Below, one piece after another: positions 3,981 to 9,030 of a DNA stretch of 9,030 nucleotides (positions are counted from its first letter, which is position 1; every line of letters begins with the position of its first letter). Under the pieces are notes generated by a model, which saw only the letters and a list, made by a program, of their open reading frames with translations, had not been told where the DNA came from and searched no databases. This DNA is from Syntrophaceae bacterium. Lineage in GTDB: Bacteria > Desulfobacterota > SM23-61. The DNA lies in NCBI GenBank assembly GCA_003154025.1, contig PMCE01000250.1, forward strand, positions 9,420 through 18,449, written 5' to 3'. The translations under genes were made by a program, and so were the position numbers.

Positions 3981-6641
3981 ATGGCTAAAGAAGAAAAGAT
4001 GGCGACTCTGACCATTGACGGCATCCAGGTCTCCGTTCCCCCGGGAACGATGATCGTGGACGCCGCGGCCAAGGCGGGGATCAGGATCCCCACCCTCTGC
4101 AACAACAAGCGGCTGATGCCCTTCGGCGCCTGCCGCATCTGTATCGTCCAGCAGAAAGGGCGGCGGGGGTTCATGCCCTCCTGTTTCACTCCGGTACGGA
4201 ACGGCATGGAAATCCTGACCAACACCCCGGAGGTGATCAAGGCCCGCCGGATGCAGCTTCAGCTCATCCTCATCTCCCATCCCCTGGACTGCCCGGTCTG
4301 CGACGCGGGAGGATGGTGCGACCTGCAGAACCTGGTTTACGAGTACGGGGTGGCGGACAACCCCTTCAAGGGGGAGAAGACCGACCTCCCGGTCGATCAC
4401 GTCTCTCCCTTCATCGAGCGGTACCCGAACCGGTGCATCCTCTGCGGCATGTGCGTGCGCATCTGCGACGAGGTGGTGGGAGCCAACGAGATCTCCTTCG
4501 CCAACCGGGGCAACAAGACCAAGATCGCCACGGATTTCGACCGCCCTCTCAACTGCGAGTTCTGCGGCCAGTGCGTCTCCGTCTGCCCCGTGGGGGCCCT
4601 GAACGACCGGATCTTCCTCCATAAGGGCCGGGTTTGGGACCTCCGGGAGACGAACACGGTCTGCTCCTACTGCGGGGTAGGCTGCACTTTAACCCTGGGA
4701 ACCCGGAACGACCGGGTCATGCGCGCCCGGGCCGACGAGGACCGGGGAGTGAATCAGGGAAATCTCTGTGTGAAGGGCCGCTTCGGCTGGGAGTACATTC
4801 ACAGCCCGAAACGGTTGACCACTCCCCTGATTCGCAAGAAGGGAGAGCTGGTCCCGGCGACCTGGGATGAAGCGCTGGACCTCGTCGCCCGCCGGTTCCA
4901 GAAGATGAAAATGGAGACGGGGGGGTCCGCCCTCGCCGGCCTGGCCTCTCCTCGCCTCACCAACGAAGAACTCTACCTCTTCCAGAAGTTCTGCCGCGGA
5001 GTCCTGGGAACCAACCACATCGATCATGCGGGCGGGTACAGTTACGGTGCCTCCCTGGCCCTGCGGGATTCCCTGGGGTATGCGGCCTCCACCAACTCGA
5101 TCAACGAGATCCGCCACGCCGACGTCATCATGGCCCTGCGGTCCGACCTGTCGGAGACCCACCCGGTGATCAAGTCCGAGGTGGTTCTGGCGGTGAAGCG
5201 GAGGAAGGCCAAGCTGATCGTGGTGAACAGCCGGAACATTTACCTCAACAAATTCTCCGCCCTGAACCTCCGGGTTCAACCCGGCAGTGAGGTCGCCCTG
5301 GTCAACGGGATGATGGCGGTCATCGCACGGGAAGGCCTGGCCGACGAGCAGTTCCTCCAGTCCCGCACCGAGGGGGGCGAGGCCCTGAAACAGTCCCTCC
5401 AACCTCTTTCCCCGCAGAAGGCGGAAGAGCAGACCGGGGTAGAGGCGGATACCCTGATCGAAGCCGCACGTCTGTACGCTAAAGCCACGAGGGCCGTCAT
5501 CCTGATCTCCACCGGGCAGAATTCGGGAACCCAAGACCCGGCCCTGGCCCAGGCTGCCGCCGATCTCGCTTTGCTCGCCGGAAAGATCGGGAAGGAGAGC
5601 TGCGGGGTCTTCGTCCTGGGAGAAAAGAACAACTCCCAGGGCGCGCTGGACATGGGCGCGACCCCGGGCCTGCTTCCGGGCTATGCCGATCTGAGCGATC
5701 CGGCTGAAAGGTCCCGTTTCGAGAAGGCCTGGGGGATGTCTCTCCCGGATCAGCCCGGCCGGGGTGCCTTGGCCATTCTTCAGGGGATCGAGGAAGGCCA
5801 GATCAAGGGGCTGTACCTGGCGGGGGAGAACCCGGCGGCTACCTACCCCGATTCCACCCGGACGAAAAAAGCTCTCTCTTCGCTCGACTTCCTGGTGGTT
5901 CAGGACTGCTTCCTCACCGAGACCGCCTCCCTGGCCCACGTGGTGCTTCCGGCCGCGACCTTCGCCGAGAAGGAAGGGACCTTTACCAACGTGGACCGCC
6001 GGGTCCAACGGGTCCGGCCGGCTCTGTCCCCCCTGGGAGAGGCCCGGTCCGACCTCTGGATCTTCCAGAATCTGTCCCGACAGATGGGGGTCCCCTTAGG
6101 CCCCCCTTCGGCCCGGGAGGTGAATGAAGAGATACGGAACCTCGTATCCCTATACCGGGGGATCGATTATGCCCGCCTCGATTCTCCTGGCTGTCCAGCC
6201 GGAATCCAGTGGCCCTGTCCTTCCTCCGATCATCCGGGAACGCCCATCCTGTACGAGAAGGAGTTCCCCCGGGGTAAGGCCAGGCTGATTTATGCAGATT
6301 CCAAGGCCGGCATGGCGGGAACGCATTCTTCTTTCGTCCTGATAACCGGGCCCACGATGATCCACTCGGGCTCCCTTTCCACCCGGAGCCCGGGGCTCGT
6401 CCGGCTGCAGGGCGAAAGCTTCGTCCTGGTCCACCCGGCCGATGCCCGCGATCTCGGCCTGGACGAAGGCCACACCGTCTCCCTGGAGTCGCCGCAGGGC
6501 AGGATCCAAGTGCGGGTCACCATCTCCCGGAAAGGGGCTCCCGGCGTTCTTTTCGTTCCCTACCATTTCGGGGACGGCGGGGCGAACCAGTTGACCGGCT
6601 GGGACCTGAAGATGACCCGGGTGAAGTTGGAGAAAAAGTAG
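3981..6641 (+). CDS. nuoG: NADH-quinone oxidoreductase subunit G (Fe-S array plus molybdopterin-fold domain)
   Basis: This 886-residue subunit carries electrons from the NuoF module towards NuoI. The N-terminal [2Fe-2S] domain uses C40, C51, C54 and C68. The His-Cys [4Fe-4S] site is H100, C104, C107 and C113. Two ferredoxin-type [4Fe-4S] sites follow, C152/155/158/162 and C192/195/198/202. A molybdopterin-oxidoreductase domain starts with a further [4Fe-4S] motif CX2CX3CX27C (C228, C231, C235, C263) and ends in a dinucleotide-binding-like domain from about residue 780. Where formate dehydrogenases carry the Mo-ligating Cys/Sec, this protein reads DHAGGYSYG (348-356) with no Cys, and no in-frame TGA is present. 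It is therefore better read as NuoG than as a formate dehydrogenase. Residues 1-220 match the N-terminal array of HndD-type hydrogenases. The ATG at 3981 has GAGG at 3970-3973; M7 is a weaker alternative. Confidence 0.92.
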   Translation: MAKEEKMATLTIDGIQVSVPPGTMIVDAAAKAGIRIPTLCNNKRLMPFGACRICIVQQKGRRGFMPSCFTPVRNGMEILTNTPEVIKARRMQLQLILISHPLDCPVCDAGGWCDLQNLVYEYGVADNPFKGEKTDLPVDHVSPFIERYPNRCILCGMCVRICDEVVGANEISFANRGNKTKIATDFDRPLNCEFCGQCVSVCPVGALNDRIFLHKGRVWDLRETNTVCSYCGVGCTLTLGTRNDRVMRARADEDRGVNQGNLCVKGRFGWEYIHSPKRLTTPLIRKKGELVPATWDEALDLVARRFQKMKMETGGSALAGLASPRLTNEELYLFQKFCRGVLGTNHIDHAGGYSYGASLALRDSLGYAASTNSINEIRHADVIMALRSDLSETHPVIKSEVVLAVKRRKAKLIVVNSRNIYLNKFSALNLRVQPGSEVALVNGMMAVIAREGLADEQFLQSRTEGGEALKQSLQPLSPQKAEEQTGVEADTLIEAARLYAKATRAVILISTGQNSGTQDPALAQAAADLALLAGKIGKESCGVFVLGEKNNSQGALDMGATPGLLPGYADLSDPAERSRFEKAWGMSLPDQPGRGALAILQGIEEGQIKGLYLAGENPAATYPDSTRTKKALSSLDFLVVQDCFLTETASLAHVVLPAATFAEKEGTFTNVDRRVQRVRPALSPLGEARSDLWIFQNLSRQMGVPLGPPSAREVNEEIRNLVSLYRGIDYARLDSPGCPAGIQWPCPSSDHPGTPILYEKEFPRGKARLIYADSKAGMAGTHSSFVLITGPTMIHSGSLSTRSPGLVRLQGESFVLVHPADARDLGLDEGHTVSLESPQGRIQVRVTISRKGAPGVLFVPYHFGDGGANQLTGWDLKMTRVKLEKK

Positions 6642-6669
6642 CCCTGCCGGAAGGGAAAGAGGATAAGGT

Positions 6670-7656
6670 ATGCTCATCGATCTTTTGATTATGGTAGTGA
6701 AGGTCTTGATTGTCTTTACGGCCATGCTCCTCATCGTGGCCTACACGACCCTCATGGAGAGAAAGGTCCTGGGCCGTATGCAGGTCCGCTTCGGCCCCAA
6801 CCGGACCGGGCCCTTCGGCCTGCTCCAGCCCGTGGCCGACGGGATCAAGCTCTTCTTCAAAGAGGATATCATCGTTCCCCATGCCAACAAGATCATTTAC
6901 ATCCTGGCCCCGGCGGTCATCGTGATCACGGCCTTGGTAAGCTACGCGGTCATTCCCTTCGGGGGCACCATTAAAATCCTGGGCCGGTCCATCGACCTCG
7001 TGGTGGCCGACGTAAACGTGGGGCTTCTCTACCTCTTCGCCATCTCCTCCCTGGGAGTGTACGGCGTGGTCATGGGGGGATGGGCCTCGAACAACAAATA
7101 TTCCCTCCTGGGGTCCATCCGGTCTTCCGCCCAGATGATCAGCTACGAGCTCTCCCTCGGCCTTTCCATCGTGGGAGTGATGATGATCGCCGGGAGCCTC
7201 TCCCTCAACAAGATCGTGGCGGCCCAATCCCCGGTCTGGTTCATCATCTATCAGCCCCTCGGGTTCATCCTCTATATTATCTCCGCCGCGGCCGAGGTCG
7301 CCCGGACCCCCTTTGACCTCACGGAGTGCGAGAATGAGCTCGTGGCCGGCTATCAGACCGAGTACAGCTCCATGAAGTTCGGCCTGTACTACCTGGCCGA
7401 GTACGCCCATATCCTGGTGGTGAGTTCTTTGGCCGTCTCCCTCTTCTTCGGGGGATGGCACGGACCTTTCTTACCCCCGGTGGTATGGTTTTTGATCAAA
7501 GTTTTCATCTTCATCTTTATTTTTATCTGGGTCCGGGCGACCTTCCCCCGGTTCCGGTATGACCAGCTGATGAAATTCGGATGGAAAGTTCTCTTCCCCC
7601 TGTCCCTGGTGAATATCATGCTCACCGCGGTGGGGGTGATTCTCTTCTCCCGTTAA
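6670..7656 (+). CDS. nuoH: NADH-quinone oxidoreductase subunit H (membrane, quinone site)
   Basis: This 328-residue integral membrane protein has about eight hydrophobic segments. It anchors the peripheral arm and forms the membrane side of the quinone chamber and the first part of the ion pathway. Family signatures are clear: the loop after the first helix reads RFGPNRTGPFGLLQPVADG and continues into a KLFFKE segment. The central loop has EVARTPFDLTECENELVAGY followed by TEYSSMKFGLYYLAEY, with the acidic residues expected for the E-channel. Near the C-terminus is RATFPRFRYDQLMKFGWK. The ATG at 6670 has GAGG at 6659-6662, and the gene begins 28 nt after nuoG. Length and motifs are normal; nothing appears truncated. 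Confidence 0.96.
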   Translation: MLIDLLIMVVKVLIVFTAMLLIVAYTTLMERKVLGRMQVRFGPNRTGPFGLLQPVADGIKLFFKEDIIVPHANKIIYILAPAVIVITALVSYAVIPFGGTIKILGRSIDLVVADVNVGLLYLFAISSLGVYGVVMGGWASNNKYSLLGSIRSSAQMISYELSLGLSIVGVMMIAGSLSLNKIVAAQSPVWFIIYQPLGFILYIISAAAEVARTPFDLTECENELVAGYQTEYSSMKFGLYYLAEYAHILVVSSLAVSLFFGGWHGPFLPPVVWFLIKVFIFIFIFIWVRATFPRFRYDQLMKFGWKVLFPLSLVNIMLTAVGVILFSR

Positions 7657-7686
7657 AGGCGGGAAAGACTCTTTGCGAGGACCGAT

Positions 7687-8097
7687 ATGATCATTCCGTT
7701 GTTGAAAGGACTGAAGTTAACGTTCCGCACCTTCTTCACCCGGCCGATCACCATGCAGTACCCCGAGCAGAAGATGGTCATGTTCCCCCGCTTTCGGGGA
7801 CTCCATGAGCTGGCCCGGGACCCTGACGGGAAGATCATCTGCGTGGCCTGCGAGCTCTGCGCCGCCGTCTGTCCGGCTAACTGTATCCGCGTGGAGCCTT
7901 CCGAGGGCCCGACCCACAAGCGGTTCCCCAAGGTTTACGAGATCGACCTGGGGCGTTGCATCTTCTGCGGGTTCTGCCAGGAAGCCTGCCCCTACGGGGC
8001 GATCCTGCTGCGGGGCGATTACGAAACCGCCAAATACACCCGCAAAGAACTGATCTATGATCGCGACCAGCTGTTCCACGCCTACGACCGGAAATAG
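7687..8097 (+). CDS. nuoI: NADH-quinone oxidoreductase subunit I (2x[4Fe-4S])
   Basis: This 136-residue ferredoxin-like subunit holds clusters N6a and N6b, which link NuoG to the terminal N2 cluster in NuoB. Two classical motifs are present: C52-x2-C55-x2-C58-x3-C62-P and C91-x2-C94-x2-C97-x3-C101-P. The N-terminal stretch (LLKGLKLTFRTFFTRPITMQYPE) is the amphipathic membrane-contacting segment typical of NuoI, and LRGDYETAKYTRKELIYDRD is the usual C-terminal part. GAGG at 7677-7680 lies 6 nt before the ATG. The gene starts 30 nt after nuoH and ends 14 nt before nuoJ. Confidence 0.96.
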   Translation: MIIPLLKGLKLTFRTFFTRPITMQYPEQKMVMFPRFRGLHELARDPDGKIICVACELCAAVCPANCIRVEPSEGPTHKRFPKVYEIDLGRCIFCGFCQEACPYGAILLRGDYETAKYTRKELIYDRDQLFHAYDRK

Positions 8098-8111
8098 GGA
8101 GGCCCGTACTC

Positions 8112-8624
8112 ATGCTGGAGACTACTCTCTTTGTCATTTTAGCCATCTTCACGGTGGTGACCGCCATCCTGGTCATCGTTCAGCGCAACCCCGTGGCCAG
8201 CGCCATCTTTCTGATCCTCACCTTGTTCGCCCTGGCCGGAATCTACCTCCTGCTGCACGCCGAGTTCATCGCCGCCATCCAGGTCCTGGTGTACGCCGGG
8301 GCCATCATGGTCCTCTTCCTCTTTGTGATCATGCTCCTGAATCTGGAAAAGGAGAAACGGATCGTGACCCGGAACCGGCTGTTGAAAGGGGCCGGCATCC
8401 TTCTGAGCCTGGCTCTGCTGGTCCAAATCGGGGCGATCTTTCAGAAGGTCCTTCTGGAGGGAACGAAGGGGAGCTTCTCTCCCGAGAAGGTAGCTTCTCT
8501 GGGCAATACCCAGGTGATCGCCCAGCTTCTCTTTACCGATTTTCTTCTGCCTTTCGAGATCACCTCGGTGCTGCTGCTCGTAGCCATCATCGGGGCGATT
8601 GTGTTGGCTAAAAAGGAGATTTGA
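8112..8624 (+). CDS. nuoJ: NADH-quinone oxidoreductase subunit J (membrane)
   Basis: This 170-residue membrane protein has five predicted hydrophobic helices and the usual length for NuoJ. The signature QVLVYAGAIMVLFLFVIMLL (residues 57-76) corresponds to the third transmembrane helix, which contains the pi-bulge that rearranges during turnover. E51 and Y61 lie in the conserved region. The loop at about 108-128 (EKVASLGNTQVIAQ) is also typical. AGGGAGG at 8096-8102 overlaps the nuoI stop and serves this start. The gene is followed by a 104-nt repeat-containing gap before nuoK, which is unusual because nuoJ and nuoK normally abut or overlap. Confidence 0.95.
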   Translation: MLETTLFVILAIFTVVTAILVIVQRNPVASAIFLILTLFALAGIYLLLHAEFIAAIQVLVYAGAIMVLFLFVIMLLNLEKEKRIVTRNRLLKGAGILLSLALLVQIGAIFQKVLLEGTKGSFSPEKVASLGNTQVIAQLLFTDFLLPFEITSVLLLVAIIGAIVLAKKEI

Positions 8625-8630
8625 AAAGAA

Positions 8631-8711
8631 AGGAATTCGGGCGTCAGGAGAAAAACAAAAAATAATAATTTCTTTTATTCTGAATTCTGGATTCTGACTC
8701 CTGGATTCTGC
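8631..8711. repeat. Inverted heptad element, consensus ATTCTGR, between nuoJ and nuoK
   Basis: Five 7-nt units run in strict register on the right: 8677-8683 ATTCTGA, 8684-8690 ATTCTGG, 8691-8697 ATTCTGA, 8698-8704 CTCCTGG and 8705-8711 ATTCTGC. On the left, 8631-8651 reads as three degenerate units of the inverse word (AGGAATT, CGGGCGT, CAGGAGA; compare CAGRAKT). Between them lies a strongly A/T-rich core at 8651-8676. The right arm is immediately followed by the nuoK ribosome binding site. The layout (inverted heptad arms and a low-complexity core) repeats that of the element between nuoF and nuoG with a different word. The left arm is weak, so pairing would be imperfect. Confidence 0.65.
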
Positions 8712-8715
8712 TTTT

Positions 8716-8721
8716 GAGGAG
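8716..8721 (+). promoter_or_regulatory. Ribosome binding site of nuoK
   Basis: GAGGAG lies 7 nt before the ATG at 8729, directly 3' of the heptad array. It supports that ATG as the start of nuoK. Confidence 0.75.
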
Positions 8722-8728
8722 TTTAAAA

Positions 8729-9030
8729 ATGGTCTCTCTCTCCAGTTATCTGATTCTCAGCGCGATCCTCTTCAGTATCGGCGTGGTGGGGTTTCTGCTC
8801 CGGCGGAATACCATCGTGATCTTCATGTCCATCGAACTCATGCTCAACGCGGTCAACCTGGCCTTCGTGGCCTTCTCCCGCTTCCTGAATTCCATGGACG
8901 GCCAGGTCATCGTAGTCTTCGTCATGTCCGTAGCCGCGGCCGAGGCCGCGGTGGGCCTGGCGATTATCCTGGCCATGTACCGCACCAGGCAGACGGTCAA
9001 CGCGGACGAGATGAATCTGATGAAATGGTA
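8729..9030 (+). CDS. nuoK: NADH-quinone oxidoreductase subunit K (complete but for the stop codon)
   Basis: This gene encodes 100 residues before the window ends with TA, the first two bases of the next codon. NuoK proteins are about 100 residues long and often end in LKW or similar; here the end is MNLMKW, so the next codon is very probably TAA or TAG. Three hydrophobic helices are visible. The two membrane glutamates of the ion-transfer path are present at E36 (in [13 protein letters not shown]) and E72 (in [13 protein letters not shown]), the same positions as in the E. coli protein. NuoK is the small MrpC-like subunit linking NuoJ/H to the antiporter-like subunits, which presumably follow outside the window. 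Confidence 0.95.
   Translation, partial: MVSLSSYLILSAILFSIGVVGFLLRRNTIVIFMSIELMLNAVNLAFVAFSRFLNSMDGQVIVVFVMSVAAAEAAVGLAIILAMYRTRQTVNADEMNLMKW

Noticed and set aside
4689..6008. Minus-strand open frame of 439 codons opposite nuoG
   Set aside because: It has a low-complexity Gly/Arg/Pro-rich translation with no motif, and the plus strand encodes an intact NuoG with all cluster ligands.
3981..6641. Formate dehydrogenase alpha subunit instead of NuoG
   Set aside because: Fe-S and Mo-domain architecture would fit, but there is no Cys/Sec at the metal-ligand position and the gene is surrounded by nuoD-F and nuoH-K.
7643..7673. Possible small hairpin (CCCG/CGGG) around the nuoH stop codon
   Set aside because: The stem has only about 4 GC pairs with mismatches beyond and no T-run; it is not distinguishable from chance in GC-rich sequence.
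8677..8711. CRISPR array or minisatellite of ATTCTGR units
   Set aside because: The units are 7 nt, degenerate and contiguous with no spacers, so they do not form a CRISPR. The tract is reported as a short heptad repeat only.

Overview
The window is a continuous stretch of plus-strand coding sequence: the middle of a complex I (NADH-quinone oxidoreductase, nuo) operon. It opens in the last 30 codons of nuoD and closes at the end of nuoK, one base short of the presumed stop codon. The order is nuoD (partial), a DRTGG-domain gene, a HATPase gene, nuoE, a small [2Fe-2S] ferredoxin gene, nuoF, nuoG, nuoH, nuoI, nuoJ, nuoK. I see no minus-strand genes, RNA genes, insertion sequences or CRISPR arrays. 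The genes are GC-rich, carry clear GGAGG-type ribosome binding sites, and are mostly 13-35 nt apart.

Region 1 (1-1016) holds the NuoD tail and two small accessory genes, a DRTGG-domain protein and a stand-alone GHKL ATPase. Such a pair is more familiar beside [FeFe]-hydrogenase genes than inside nuo operons. Region 2 (1052-6641) encodes the NADH-oxidising, electron-input arm. Its three genes nuoE, 2Fe-2S ferredoxin and nuoF match the HndA-HndB-HndC arrangement of NAD(P)-linked [FeFe] hydrogenases. NuoF has the long HndC/HydB form, with an N-terminal thioredoxin-like [2Fe-2S] domain and a C-terminal 2x[4Fe-4S] domain. NuoG follows where the hydrogenase subunit HndD would be; it has the same N-terminal Fe-S array joined to a molybdopterin-fold domain with no visible metal ligand. 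Region 3 (6670-9030) encodes the membrane-proximal part: NuoH, the NuoI ferredoxin, and the antiporter-associated NuoJ and NuoK. nuoA-C and nuoL-N presumably lie outside the window.

Electrons from NADH would enter at the NuoF FMN, pass along Fe-S clusters in NuoE, NuoF, NuoG and NuoI to quinone at the NuoB/D/H interface, and drive ion pumping through H, J, K and the missing L, M, N. The input arm has several cluster sites beyond canonical complex I, so exchange with ferredoxin or another low-potential partner is plausible but unproven.

The main structure outside genes lies in three unusually long junctions (96-132 nt): ferredoxin/nuoF, nuoF/nuoG and nuoJ/nuoK. Each contains degenerate repeats in a strict 7-nt register, built from a different word each time. 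Two of the three have inverted arms around an A- or purine-rich core.

The high GC, gene order and hydrogenase-type input arm suggest an anaerobic bacterium, perhaps Desulfobacterota (a syntrophic or sulfate-reducing deltaproteobacterial type). This is inference from gene content only.
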